In this document: positions 44,954 through 54,510 of the stretch, in pieces | How the letters are laid out: every line of letters begins with the position of its first letter | How positions within the stretch are numbered: the stretch's first letter is position 1 | Assembly (NCBI GenBank): GCA_902621855.1 | Contig: CACNNQ010000001.1 | Coordinates: forward strand, 310,001-374,000 | Direction: 5' to 3' | Length of the DNA stretch: 64,000 nt | Source: an uncultured Alphaproteobacteria bacterium | Lineage (GTDB): Bacteria; Pseudomonadota; Alphaproteobacteria; HIMB59; GCA-002718135 | Notes under the pieces: model-generated | What the model was told of the DNA's origin: nothing | Databases searched by the model: none | What the model saw: the letters and a program-made list of their open reading frames with translations, nothing else | Translations under genes and position numbers: made by a program

Positions 44954-46183
44954 ATGGCTACAAAAGTTTTAATGCCTGCATTATCACCCACTATGTCTGA
45001 GGGAACGATCAATAGATGGTTAGTTAAAGTTGGAGATAAAGTACTAGCAGGTGATATTTTGGCTGAGATTGAGACAGATAAAGCAACAATGGAGGTTGAA
45101 GCTGTAGATGAAGGAATAATAACTCATATAATTGGATCAAAATCAGATGAATTAATTAAAGTAAATACAGTTATAGCTTTACTTGATGGTACAGAGAACG
45201 ATAGTATTGAAAATTATAATAATTCATCCAATGAGAGTCCAAACATAGATACAATTTTAGAAGATAAAAATGAAATTAAATTAGAGGAAAATATTGAAAG
45301 TATTGCAGAAGAAAAAGTATCAATTGAAAAATCAAATAAAATTTTAGCTTCTCCATATGTAAAAAAAATATCTAAAGACAAAGTTATAGATTTAAATTTG
45401 ATTAAAGGCTCAGGCCCTAATGGAAGAATAATAAAAAGAGATTTAGATGAAGCAAGCAATATTCAAAAAAATAACAACATAAATAAAAATATAATTGAAC
45501 CTTCTAGTATTCGCAAAATTATTGCAGAAAGAACAACCAAAACTAAAAATGAAGTCCCGCATTTTTATTTAACAATTGAGTCAAGGATGGATAGATTAAT
45601 CAATCTTAGAAAGAAAATTAATTCTGTGAGTAAAAATAAAATATCTTTTAACGACCTGATTGTTAAAGCTTGTGCACTTGCAATGAAAAGAAATCCAGAG
45701 TCTAACTTATCCTGGATAAATAATAAAATTCATAAATATAATAATATTGATATAGCTATAGCTGTAGCTTTAAAGGAAGGCCTAATTACCCCTATTGTAA
45801 GAAATGCTGATAAAAAAGGATTAAGTGAAATTTCATCTGAAATAAAATCTCTTGTATCAAAAGCAAACCAAAATAAATTGTTGCCTGATGAATATAATGG
45901 TGGATCAATTACAATCTCAAACCTAGGGATGTTTGGCATAACAGAATTTAAAGCTATAATTAACCCACCCCAATCAAGCATTATTGCTATCGGTTCAATC
46001 ATTGAGAAACCTGTTGTTAATAATGGTAAGGTAGAAGTAGGATATACGATGAAGTCCACAATTTCTGCAGATCATAGAAGTTTAGACGGAGCAGTTGCGG
46101 CAAAATTACTCAAAGAATTTAATGATATTTTAGAAGATCCATTCCAAATATGGTTGAATAGCTTGGATATGGAAGTTATTTAA
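44954..46183 (+). CDS. pdhC: Pyruvate dehydrogenase E2 (dihydrolipoamide acetyltransferase)
   Basis: E2 transfers the acetyl group to CoA. One lipoyl domain (Lys in [15 protein letters not shown] at about 43), a linker, a peripheral subunit-binding domain [16 protein letters not shown] with [13 protein letters not shown] at about 133-170, and the catalytic domain from about 190 with [14 protein letters not shown] and the active-site [15 protein letters not shown] at about 375-389 (His and Asp). Length 409 residues. The lpd gene for E3, often next in line, is absent; lipA follows after 5 bases, fitting the need to lipoylate both subunits. Confidence 0.96.
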   Translation: MATKVLMPALSPTMSEGTINRWLVKVGDKVLAGDILAEIETDKATMEVEAVDEGIITHIIGSKSDELIKVNTVIALLDGTENDSIENYNNSSNESPNIDTILEDKNEIKLEENIESIAEEKVSIEKSNKILASPYVKKISKDKVIDLNLIKGSGPNGRIIKRDLDEASNIQKNNNINKNIIEPSSIRKIIAERTTKTKNEVPHFYLTIESRMDRLINLRKKINSVSKNKISFNDLIVKACALAMKRNPESNLSWINNKIHKYNNIDIAIAVALKEGLITPIVRNADKKGLSEISSEIKSLVSKANQNKLLPDEYNGGSITISNLGMFGITEFKAIINPPQSSIIAIGSIIEKPVVNNGKVEVGYTMKSTISADHRSLDGAVAAKLLKEFNDILEDPFQIWLNSLDMEVI

Positions 46184-46188
46184 CTTAA

Positions 46189-47124
46189 ATGACTTTACCA
46201 AGACACCCTGAAAAAGTAAAAAATAAATCCAATACTATTCCCAAGAAACCCTCTTGGATCAGAGTTAAAGCACCTACATCTAAATTTTTCAAAAGTACTG
46301 ATAAGCTTTTAAAAGATAAAAAGGTCATTACAGTTTGTGAAGAAGCAGCATGCCCAAATATATCTGAATGTTGGCAAAAAAAACATGCAACTTTTATGAT
46401 ACTTGGCGATACTTGTACAAGAGCATGCGCATTTTGTAATGTCAAAACAGGCAAACCTAGTTTTATTGACCATGGTGAGGCTATAAGAATTGCAGAGTCA
46501 GTGAAGCTACTAGAATTAGAACACGTTGTCATTACTAGTGTAGACAGAGATGATCTAATTGATGGTGGAGCACTTCACTTTGTTAATGTTATAGACTCTA
46601 TCAAAAATCTTAATCCAAATTGTACAATAGAAATTCTTACACCAGATTTTAAAAATAAACCTGAGGCAATTGATATACTATCTAAAAATTTACCTGATGT
46701 TTTTAATCACAATTTAGAAACTGTTCCAAGATTATATTTGACCATCAGACCAGGCTCTAGATATTTTACAAGTTTAAGCCTCTTACATAATATAAAAATT
46801 AAAAATCCAAATATATTTACAAAATCTGGATTAATGGTAGGTCTTGGTGAATCAAAAGAAGAAATTTATCAAGTTATGGATGATCTTAGATCAGCCGAAG
46901 TAGATTTTATAACGATTGGTCAATACTTACCACCAACGCCAAAGCATGCAAAATTAGAGAGATTTGTTACTCCAAAAGAATTTGATGAATATAAGCAAAT
47001 GGCATATGCCAAAGGTTTTTTGATGGTAGCTTCATCTCCTTTAACAAGATCAAGTTATCATGCATCAGATGATTTTAAAATAATGAAAAATAATAGAATT
47101 AAAAAACTCCAATCAATTCAATGA
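46189..47124 (+). CDS. lipA: Lipoyl synthase
   Basis: LipA is a radical-SAM enzyme that inserts two sulfurs into octanoyl groups. The auxiliary cluster motif [13 protein letters not shown] is at about residue 50, and the SAM cluster motif [10 protein letters not shown] (CxxxCxxC) at about 77. The late Ser ligand motif is near [14 protein letters not shown] at about 282. Length 311 residues. It follows pdhC in the same operon, so lipoyl carriers and the lipoylating enzyme are made together. It overlaps the coq10-like gene by 4 bases. Confidence 0.97.
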   Translation: MTLPRHPEKVKNKSNTIPKKPSWIRVKAPTSKFFKSTDKLLKDKKVITVCEEAACPNISECWQKKHATFMILGDTCTRACAFCNVKTGKPSFIDHGEAIRIAESVKLLELEHVVITSVDRDDLIDGGALHFVNVIDSIKNLNPNCTIEILTPDFKNKPEAIDILSKNLPDVFNHNLETVPRLYLTIRPGSRYFTSLSLLHNIKIKNPNIFTKSGLMVGLGESKEEIYQVMDDLRSAEVDFITIGQYLPPTPKHAKLERFVTPKEFDEYKQMAYAKGFLMVASSPLTRSSYHASDDFKIMKNNRIKKLQSIQ

Positions 47125-47558
47125 AATCCTCTGTAAGAGAAGAAATAATCGATCATGACGCAAAAGGACTATTTGATATTGTGTTAGATATTGAAAGTTA
47201 TCCTTATTTTATACCATGGTGTTCCGCAATGAAAGTAAGATCAAAAAATGAAAAAGAAATTTATGCAGATATGATAGTTTGGTATAAATATTTTATGCCA
47301 CAAACTTTTGGTTCTCATGTCAAATTTGATAAAAAAAAATTAAATATAAATACAACTTATATTGAAGGACCTTTAAAAGATCTTAAAACAAACTGGATAT
47401 TTAAATCATTAAAAAAGAATCAAACTTTAATTAGTTTCACAGTTGAATTTGAATTCAAAAGATTTTTACATCAAAGAATTGCAGAAGCATTCTTTCCATT
47501 GATCGAAAATAAAATGATTGAATCATTTAAAGACAGGGCTAATGAAATTTTAGACTAA
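47121..47558 (+). CDS. Coenzyme Q-binding (COQ10/RatA) START-domain protein
   Basis: A 145-residue SRPBCC/START-like protein. [17 protein letters not shown] at about residue 31 and [16 protein letters not shown] near the C-terminus match the COQ10 family; eukaryotic Coq10 binds ubiquinone and supports respiration, while E. coli RatA was reported as a toxin acting on ribosome association. The lipA-linked position is standard in Alphaproteobacteria and favours a respiratory role. Its 3' end overlaps pncC/cinA tail to tail by 9 bases. Confidence 0.9.
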   Translation: MKSSVREEIIDHDAKGLFDIVLDIESYPYFIPWCSAMKVRSKNEKEIYADMIVWYKYFMPQTFGSHVKFDKKKLNINTTYIEGPLKDLKTNWIFKSLKKNQTLISFTVEFEFKRFLHQRIAEAFFPLIENKMIESFKDRANEILD

Positions 47559-48014
47559 TTGTGATAATTTTCTAAATACATAATTAGATGTTTTTCGTTG
47601 AATTTCTTTTCTATTTCCCTTGAAATATTTTTTAATAATAAGGTTATCTTTTTTATATTTTATACCAATATAAACCAATCCAACTGGTTTTAATTTCGTT
47701 CCTCCTGTCGGCCCAGCTACCCCAGTAGTAGATACACATATTTTAGTTTTTTCATTTTTGTACAAATTATCAATCATTTCTTCTGCAACATTTTTGCTTA
47801 CTGCACCATATTTTGACAAAGTTTTTTTTGAGACTGATAAGTATTTTATTTTTGCTCGATTTGAATAACAAATAATACCGCATGAAAATATTTTTGAAAC
47901 TCCATTATTTTTTGTAATTGAGTTAGCAATTAAACCTCCAGTACAAGACTCTGCAACAGCTATAGATAAGTTTTTTTTTAATAATAAACTGACTGTTTTA
48001 ATAGAAATAGACAT
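47550..48014 (-). CDS. pncC: CinA C-terminal domain protein (nicotinamide-nucleotide amidase)
   Basis: The 154-residue protein consists only of the CinA C-terminal domain. AVAESCTGGLIA at about residue 18 carries the nucleophilic Ser and Lys-area motif, and STTGVAGPTGGTKLKPVGL at about 94-112 is the second signature. PncC deamidates nicotinamide mononucleotide for NAD recycling. In Alphaproteobacteria it follows pgpA; here its start overlaps pgpA by 17 bases. The MoeA-like N-terminal domain of full CinA is absent, which is the common form. Confidence 0.93.
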   Translation of the reverse strand: MSISIKTVSLLLKKNLSIAVAESCTGGLIANSITKNNGVSKIFSCGIICYSNRAKIKYLSVSKKTLSKYGAVSKNVAEEMIDNLYKNEKTKICVSTTGVAGPTGGTKLKPVGLVYIGIKYKKDNLIIKKYFKGNRKEIQRKTSNYVFRKLSQLV

Positions 48015-48474
48015 TTAATAGGATCAAAACAATTATTGTATATATTGAGGCAACTAAATCATCAAGTAATACTCCCAGTGAATTTTGTATTTTTCTATCT
48101 ATTATATTTGCAGGAAATACTTTTAAAATATCAAAAAATCTAAAAAAAATAAATATTAAAGCAATTGTAAAAAAATCATTTAAAAAATAAATAAAATCAT
48201 AAAATATGAAGATTAAATAAATTCCTAAAAATTCATCAATAACTATAATACTAGAGTCATGAGAATTTGAGTAGTTAGAAAACTTATTAATAAAAAATAA
48301 AGAAAAAATAAGTATCACTAAAAATAAACAAATAAAAAGATTTGTGGAAACTAAGTTAAATTTTAAAATTGGATATAAAATAATTATTGAAATTATAGTT
48401 CCAAATGTACCAGGTATAAATTTTATATATCCTGTGTAAAATAATGAAACAAATATATTAGTTATGGTTCTCAT
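47998..48474 (-). CDS. pgpA: Phosphatidylglycerophosphatase A
   Basis: PgpA removes the phosphate from phosphatidylglycerol phosphate. The 158-residue membrane protein has four hydrophobic stretches. The N-terminal signature FYTGYIKFIPGTFGTIISI at about 12-30, SIIVIDEFLGIYLIF at about 74 and FRFFDILKVFPANIIDRK at about 109-126 with the C-terminal VLLDDLVASIYT are the conserved catalytic blocks (Asp/Glu residues). Its first codons overlap the end of ispDF by 17 bases. Together with cdsA and plsY in this window it supplies phospholipid synthesis. Confidence 0.94.
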   Translation of the reverse strand: MRTITNIFVSLFYTGYIKFIPGTFGTIISIIILYPILKFNLVSTNLFICLFLVILIFSLFFINKFSNYSNSHDSSIIVIDEFLGIYLIFIFYDFIYFLNDFFTIALIFIFFRFFDILKVFPANIIDRKIQNSLGVLLDDLVASIYTIIVLILLNVYFY

Positions 48475-49597
48475 TTGATATTTGAACTATTGCTTCAGCT
48501 GCAATACCCTCTCCATCACCAATAAAGCCAATTTTTTCATTTGTTGTTGCTTTTATAGATATCTGATCAATATTTATTTTTAATAATTGCGCAATTTTGC
48601 CTTTCATGCTCATAACAAATTTATTTATTTTTGGTTTTTCGGCAATAATATTTATATCTAAATTAACAATATGATAGCCCTTGTTTAATAGTGCTTTTCT
48701 ACAAAATTCTACAAATATTGAAGATTTTGCATTTTTCCATTTTTTTTCTGAATTAGGAAAATAATATCCAATATCTCTCATAGATAATGCACCAAAAATA
48801 CTATCACAAATAGCATGTAAACCAACATCAGCATCGGAATGACCAATAAGTTTGGCAAATGGAAGTTTAATACCACAGAGTTTAAGGCCTTTTTTAGATT
48901 TTTTGTCTATTTGATGTATATCATAACCAATACCACTTCTAATATTTGGTTTTATAAATTTGTTTATAAAAATTAAATCTTCTGGATAAGTAATTTTTAT
49001 GTTTTCTTTATCACCTTTTGTAAAGTAAATCTTCGTACCTAATATTTGAATTAATTCTGAGTCATCAGATAAGTTGTATTTAATAAGTTTTTTATGTGCG
49101 TTATAAATCAACTTGTAATTAAAACCTTGCGGTGTTTGAATATTAATTATTTTTTCATTTTGAAAATTTTTTTTATTTATTTGTCTGTCACTATACTCGA
49201 CATAGGGAATACAATTATTTTTGTTTTTTAATTTTGAGAGAATTTTCTTAATTAATTTATTTGAACAGAAAGGTCTAGCAGCATCATGAATCAATACATT
49301 TTCAATTTTATAGTTACTTAACTTTCTTAGAGAGTTAAAAGAAGATTCCTGTCTAGTCTTTCCGGCATCAGCAAAAATAATTTTCTGTTTACTAAATTTA
49401 TTTAAAAAATCATTTTGTATTTTTTGACGATATTTAGAACTTATTGCAATAACAATTATATTAAATTTTGTTACGTCTAAATTTGATAAAAAAGTATTCA
49501 AAATTGTAGTATCCCCAATTTTATAAAATTGTTTTGGGGTTTTTTGACCAAATCGCGTACCTTTTCCCCCTGCTAGAATTACGAGTGCATTTTTCAT
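48458..49597 (-). CDS. ispDF: Bifunctional IspD/IspF (MEP pathway)
   Basis: A fusion of two MEP-pathway enzymes in 379 residues. The N-terminal IspD part (about 1-218) has the CTP-binding LAGGKGTRFGQKTPKQF at about 8, VLIHDAARPF at about 101 and the conserved Asp after. The C-terminal IspF part (about 219-379) starts RSGIGYDIHQI, with zinc ligands DIH at about 225 and the His of GHSDADVGLHAICDSIFGA at about 251, and ends with ATTNEKIGFIGDGEGIAAEA. Such fusions are common in Alphaproteobacteria. It follows dxr functionally, skipping only IspE, which is not in the window. Confidence 0.96.
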   Translation of the reverse strand: MKNALVILAGGKGTRFGQKTPKQFYKIGDTTILNTFLSNLDVTKFNIIVIAISSKYRQKIQNDFLNKFSKQKIIFADAGKTRQESSFNSLRKLSNYKIENVLIHDAARPFCSNKLIKKILSKLKNKNNCIPYVEYSDRQINKKNFQNEKIINIQTPQGFNYKLIYNAHKKLIKYNLSDDSELIQILGTKIYFTKGDKENIKITYPEDLIFINKFIKPNIRSGIGYDIHQIDKKSKKGLKLCGIKLPFAKLIGHSDADVGLHAICDSIFGALSMRDIGYYFPNSEKKWKNAKSSIFVEFCRKALLNKGYHIVNLDINIIAEKPKINKFVMSMKGKIAQLLKINIDQISIKATTNEKIGFIGDGEGIAAEAIVQISNENHN

Positions 49598-49662
49598 AAA
49601 TTTAATTTATATGTTCTTTATATATATTTACATTAATTTTAAGTAATAACAAAAGTCTAAAA

Positions 49663-51804
49663 GTGTTTGATTTATCCAAGTTTTTGAAATCTTATCATTT
49701 GTCCAAGATTTCATTTTATTTTTTAATATTTCTTATTTTAGTTAGCTTTTCTATAACCTTTTATTTGATGCTTCCTAATAATGACCTTGTTAAAGATCCT
49801 AGAAGGCTACAATACTTTTTATTAGCAGACATAATTTTTGTGATTTTATTAATTTCAATAATTATTCGTCAAATAGTTCTCATATTTGTTAGAAGAAGAA
49901 AAAGTTATGATGAATCTAGATTATATATCAAATTTGTAAATTTATTTGCCGCTATGGCATTGGGACCTGCAATTGGCCTAGTAATAATAACATCATTATT
50001 TTTTAATTTGGAATTAAGAACTTGGTATGGTGATGCAGTTAGAGACGCTGTTGTAAATTCAAATATAGTTGCAAAAAATTATGAAAATGAAATTCAAGCA
50101 GAGCTTATTTCTGACACGCAACTTATTACTCGAGAAATTCTTCAATCTTCTCAAAATAATGAAGTCAATATTAATAATATTAGGAGAGCTTTAAGTGAAT
50201 TTATTAATTTAAGAACCATATCTAGTATCTATATTTTTAATAATGAAGGAAATATTTACTTGAGTTTAAAAGATGTAGAAAATAAAAATTTCTCAAATCC
50301 ATCAGATGATATCTATAATATTTTAGATGAAAACCGAGTTTATATTTTTCAACTTAATCAAAACTCCATTGCAGCTTTTAAAAAAATAAACTTTCTAAAT
50401 AATGTATATATGCAAGTAAATCGAGAGTTAAATACCAATATATGGGATCATATTTCAGCAACAAAAGAAGCTTTTCGAATTTACACAACTAAAGAAGAAG
50501 AAAGCTCAGGAGTACAGGTAACTTACTCTATGATTTTTGTTTTATTTTCAATTTGTTTTATATTAATTGCAATACTTATAGGTTTCAATCTTGCTAGTAA
50601 TTTAAGTAAACCAATAACTAATTTAATTCATTCAGCCAATAAAATTTCTGATGGAAACTTTGATGCAAAAGTAAGTGAAAGTGATCAATTTGAAGAAATA
50701 AAAATTTTACTTACTTCATATAATTCTATGATATCTGAAATAGAAACTAAACAAAATCAATTAATTGCAAAAAGTAATGAAGATGAGGAAAAAAGAATAT
50801 TTATTGAAGCTATTTTAAGTTTGCTTACAATTGGGGTTTTGTCATTGGACAAGGATTTTAAAATAATTTTACATAATAAAACTGTTGAAAATTTATTTAA
50901 AAAAACAAGAAAATTTTCTATAAATGATAACTTTCTAAATATTTTTCCAGAATGGGAAAAAATATTTAATAATTTTAAACTTTCAAATAAATTATTACTT
51001 AATTTTCAATATGATTTTAATATTTTCGATGACCAAAGAAACTTCAATATTAGAGTAATCAAAGAAATTAGCGATAATGTAATAGAGGGCTATGTTGTAG
51101 CCCTAGATGATACAACTTCACTAATTTTAGCAGAGAAACATGCTGCCTGGTCAGATATTGCAAGAAAAATAGCACATGAAGTAAAAAATCCATTAACTCC
51201 TATAAAATTATCTGCTGAAAGGATCGAAAAAAAATTTATTGACGAAAAATATTCAAAAGATGAAATTACACTCTTAACTAAAACGATATCTAGGCAAGTT
51301 GATGATATTGGAAAACTTGTTGATGAATTTTCTTCATTTGCTAGAATGCCTGAAGCTGAAATAAAACTAGATAATCTTTCGCAATGTCTAGAAGATTCAT
51401 TTCAATTATACTTTAATTCAAGAAAAGATATAAAACTAAATTTTGTTAAAACTGATAAAGATATTTATTTTCATTTTGACAAATTGCAGATTTCAAGATG
51501 TTTTAATAATTTAATTAAAAATGCTATTGAAGCTGTTGAAAAAATTCCTAATCCAGCTGTTGAAGTCAAAATTCAGAATGATAATAATATAAAGATTGAA
51601 ATTAAAGATAACGGAGTTGGTATTGACGATAAAATGATAAGCAAAATTTTTGAACCTTATTTTACAACTAAAGCTAAAGGTACTGGATTAGGCTTATCAA
51701 TTGTAAAAAGAATAATAGAAGATCATGGTGGAAAAATTAAAATTGAAAAAAATAAAAATATGGCAGGTACAACTTCATTGATAATATTTGAAAACAATGC
51801 ATAA
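49663..51804 (+). CDS. ntrY: Nitrogen-regulation sensor histidine kinase NtrY
   Basis: A 713-residue membrane kinase. Three or four N-terminal helices (about 16-110) are followed by a periplasmic sensing segment, a helix at about 287-310, a HAMP domain (FNLASNLSKPITNLI at about 308), a PAS domain (LLTIGVLSLDKDFKIILHNK at about 388), the HisKA domain with phospho-His in IAHEVKNPLTPIKLSAERI at about 506, and HATPase with NLIKNAIEAV, DNGVGID and GTGLGLSIVKR at about 619-690. All kinase boxes are intact. Start is GTG. It lies divergent from ispDF with 65 bases between, and overlaps ntrX by 8 bases. Confidence 0.95.
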   Translation: MFDLSKFLKSYHLSKISFYFLIFLILVSFSITFYLMLPNNDLVKDPRRLQYFLLADIIFVILLISIIIRQIVLIFVRRRKSYDESRLYIKFVNLFAAMALGPAIGLVIITSLFFNLELRTWYGDAVRDAVVNSNIVAKNYENEIQAELISDTQLITREILQSSQNNEVNINNIRRALSEFINLRTISSIYIFNNEGNIYLSLKDVENKNFSNPSDDIYNILDENRVYIFQLNQNSIAAFKKINFLNNVYMQVNRELNTNIWDHISATKEAFRIYTTKEEESSGVQVTYSMIFVLFSICFILIAILIGFNLASNLSKPITNLIHSANKISDGNFDAKVSESDQFEEIKILLTSYNSMISEIETKQNQLIAKSNEDEEKRIFIEAILSLLTIGVLSLDKDFKIILHNKTVENLFKKTRKFSINDNFLNIFPEWEKIFNNFKLSNKLLLNFQYDFNIFDDQRNFNIRVIKEISDNVIEGYVVALDDTTSLILAEKHAAWSDIARKIAHEVKNPLTPIKLSAERIEKKFIDEKYSKDEITLLTKTISRQVDDIGKLVDEFSSFARMPEAEIKLDNLSQCLEDSFQLYFNSRKDIKLNFVKTDKDIYFHFDKLQISRCFNNLIKNAIEAVEKIPNPAVEVKIQNDNNIKIEIKDNGVGIDDKMISKIFEPYFTTKAKGTGLGLSIVKRIIEDHGGKIKIEKNKNMAGTTSLIIFENNA

Positions 51805-53131
51805 AATACTAATAATCGATGATGAAAAAGATATTTGCTTTTTAATTTCTGAAATATTGAAAGATGAGGCATACATTACTACAAGTGCTTTGAATTCTGA
51901 TGATGCAATAAAAAAATTTAATGAAAATAAACCTGATTTAATTATTTTAGATGTCTGGCTTTCTAATAGTAAATTAGATGGTATTGAACTTTTACAAGAA
52001 TTTAAAAAATTAGATAATAAAATTCCAATAATTATTATCAGTGGACATGGAACAGTTGATTTGGCTGTCAAATCTATCAAAAATGGCGCTTATGATTTTT
52101 TAGAAAAGCCATTTAATAGTGATAAATTGGTAATATTATCCAAAAGAGCAATTGAGAGTTCACAACTTATAACTGAAAATAAAGATCTTAAAAAAATCAT
52201 TGTTCCTAAAGTTCCACTTGTGGGTAATTCAGCATATATAAAAAATATATCAAAAAAAGTTAAAGATCAAACTACCTTAAATTCAAGATTATTGATTTCT
52301 GGTGAATTTGGAACTGGCAAAAGACATTTAGCTAATTTGATCCATTATCAATCTAAATTTAAAGATAAATTGCCAGTTTCTATTGATTGTGCAAAATTAA
52401 CTAATGAAGCATTGGACAAGCTTTTTTTAGATAATAAAGAATATCTTAACGAAAATTTATTTGTAAGATCAAACAATAATACATTAATTTTAACCAATGT
52501 TGATGTTCTTCCTCAAATATATCAGAAAAAATTTTTATTTTTTTTAGAAAATGAAAATTTTTTTAAAAATCTCAATATAAAATTAAATATAAAAATTATC
52601 TGTATTACAGAGTCAGATATTAAAAAAGATATAGAAAAAGAAAATTTTTTAAAGCAATTGTTTGAAAGAATATCGACCGATCATATTAAAACAATACCAC
52701 TTGCCCAAAGAAGAGAGGATATATTGCCAATTTTAGATTATTATTTAGAAAAAATTAGTGGACATTCACAAGATTTCAAATTTTCAAAATCTGCACTCAC
52801 TAAATTGCAAATGTACAATTGGCCTGGAAATATTTCCCAGCTGATTAATTATATTGAAAAAAGTCTTATTTTAAATCAAGATAGTAATAATAAATCTAAA
52901 TTAGAAGTGGACGATTTAGCACTGCAGATGGGTAATGATACTGCGACTAATTCTCCAAATTACACCTTAGATTTATCACTAAAAGATGCAAGATATGAAT
53001 TTGAAAAAGAATATTTAATATCGCAAATAAAAAGATTTAATGGTAATATATCTAAAGTTTCTGATTTTACAGGAATGGAAAGAACTGCTCTTTATAGAAA
53101 AATTAAATCATTAAATATTAAAATAGATTAA
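51797..53131 (+). CDS. ntrX: NtrX-family response regulator with degenerate AAA+ domain
   Basis: The 444-residue regulator has a receiver domain (phospho-Asp at about 52 in LIILDVWLSNSKLDG; Lys in LEKPF), an AAA+ domain and a FIS-type helix-turn-helix (GNISKVSDFTGMERTALYR near the end). Walker A is kept (GEFGTGKRH at about 172). The GAFTGA sigma54-contact loop is absent, and the Walker B site reads NTLILTNVDVLP where active members have a Asp-Glu pair. It is thus unlikely to hydrolyse ATP or drive sigma54 promoters, and probably works as a DNA-binding regulator. ATG 51797 chosen; TTG 51788 also opens the frame. Confidence 0.93.
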   Translation: MHKILIIDDEKDICFLISEILKDEAYITTSALNSDDAIKKFNENKPDLIILDVWLSNSKLDGIELLQEFKKLDNKIPIIIISGHGTVDLAVKSIKNGAYDFLEKPFNSDKLVILSKRAIESSQLITENKDLKKIIVPKVPLVGNSAYIKNISKKVKDQTTLNSRLLISGEFGTGKRHLANLIHYQSKFKDKLPVSIDCAKLTNEALDKLFLDNKEYLNENLFVRSNNNTLILTNVDVLPQIYQKKFLFFLENENFFKNLNIKLNIKIICITESDIKKDIEKENFLKQLFERISTDHIKTIPLAQRREDILPILDYYLEKISGHSQDFKFSKSALTKLQMYNWPGNISQLINYIEKSLILNQDSNNKSKLEVDDLALQMGNDTATNSPNYTLDLSLKDARYEFEKEYLISQIKRFNGNISKVSDFTGMERTALYRKIKSLNIKID

Positions 53132-53142
53132 ATTATAAATAG

Positions 53143-54507
53143 ATGAAAACAATTATTTGTGGTGCGGGTGATGTTGGTTACAGTATTGCTGATAAGCTAT
53201 CTAAAGAAAATTTTGAAGTTACTGTAATTGATGATTCTGAAGAAAAACTCTCAAAAGTTTCTGAAAATCTCGACGTAAAAACTATTAATGGTATTCCAAG
53301 TTTACCATCAGTTTTATCAGATGCAGGAGCGAAAGATTGTGAAATCTTAATTGCTGTAACTAAAAGTGATGAAACAAATATGGTCACTTGCCAAATAGGC
53401 CACTCGTTGTTCAATATTCAAAAAAAAATTGCAAGAATTAGACAACAAGATTATCTTCAGGATCATTCGAAAAATTTATATAATGAAAATAATTTTCCTA
53501 TAGATGCTATTATATCTCCTGAGCAAGAAGTAGCTAAGTCCTTATATAGAAGATTGATTTCTCCAGGTACAATTGATATGTTAGAGCTATCTGATAAAAA
53601 ACTAAAACTTGTTGGATTAAAATGTGAAGATAATTTTTCTCATTCAGGAATGACAGTAAGAGAATTATCAAAAAAATTTCCAAACTATTTAGCAAATATA
53701 ATGTTTATCTTTAGAGGAGATAAAAAATTTATAGTAAATTCATCGACAAAAATTGAAAAAAATGACTCAATATTTTTAGTTGTAGAAACTGAAAATCTAA
53801 GAGATGTTTTATCAGAATTTGGTCATGAAGAATTACAAGCACAAAAAGCTGTAATAATTGGCGGAGGTAACATAGGCTTATCTCTTGCGCAATTAATTGA
53901 AAAATCTGACACATATATAAAAACTGAATTAATTGAAAATAATAAAGATAGAGCTGAGTATTTAGCCTCAACTTTAGAAAATGTTACTGTTACTAATGGG
54001 GATGGTTTGGATAATCATATTTTGGAAGAAGTAAATATTGCTGAGGCTGGTTATTGTATATCAGTTACTGAAGATGACGAGGTGAATATATTATCATCAC
54101 TATTGGCAAAAAGAGCTGGGGCTTCAGTATCTTTAACTTTAATCAATAATAGTAATTATTCTTCTTTGTTAACAAATATTGGTGTTGATATGACAATTGA
54201 TCCCAAAATAATAACGATTTCAAAAATATTAGAAAAAGTAAGAGGAGTTAAAATTAGAAATGATTATTCAATAGGCGATGGTTTTGGAGAGGTTATAGAG
54301 GCTGATATTCAACCTAATTCAGCTCTTTGCAATAAAAATTTAAAAGAATTAAGTTTACCTAAAGGTATAAGAATAGGGTCAATATTAAGAGATAAAAAAG
54401 TTATTATTCCTAATAGTCAAACTGTTTTTAAAGAAAACGACGATGTAGTATTTTTTGCGGAGACAGATTGTATTAAAAAATTAGAAAAACTTTTATCTAA
54501 AGTATAA
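53143..54507 (+). CDS. trkA: Trk potassium uptake system protein TrkA
   Basis: TrkA is the NAD-binding regulatory subunit of the Trk potassium channel. The 454-residue protein contains two RCK units: the first dinucleotide motif is IICGAGDVGYSIADKL at residues 3-18 and the second IIGGGNIGLSLAQLI at about 237, each followed by a TrkA_C domain. The ntrYX-trkA order is standard in Alphaproteobacteria. No trkH membrane partner is present here, so it must be elsewhere. It begins 11 bases after the ntrX stop. Confidence 0.96.
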   Translation: MKTIICGAGDVGYSIADKLSKENFEVTVIDDSEEKLSKVSENLDVKTINGIPSLPSVLSDAGAKDCEILIAVTKSDETNMVTCQIGHSLFNIQKKIARIRQQDYLQDHSKNLYNENNFPIDAIISPEQEVAKSLYRRLISPGTIDMLELSDKKLKLVGLKCEDNFSHSGMTVRELSKKFPNYLANIMFIFRGDKKFIVNSSTKIEKNDSIFLVVETENLRDVLSEFGHEELQAQKAVIIGGGNIGLSLAQLIEKSDTYIKTELIENNKDRAEYLASTLENVTVTNGDGLDNHILEEVNIAEAGYCISVTEDDEVNILSSLLAKRAGASVSLTLINNSNYSSLLTNIGVDMTIDPKIITISKILEKVRGVKIRNDYSIGDGFGEVIEADIQPNSALCNKNLKELSLPKGIRIGSILRDKKVIIPNSQTVFKENDDVVFFAETDCIKKLEKLLSKV

Positions 54508-54510
54508 TTA

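Noticed and set aside
46185-46532. 115-residue minus-strand ORF inside lipA
   Set aside because: Antisense of the radical-SAM coding region; its Cys/Ser pattern comes from the complement of lipA codons.
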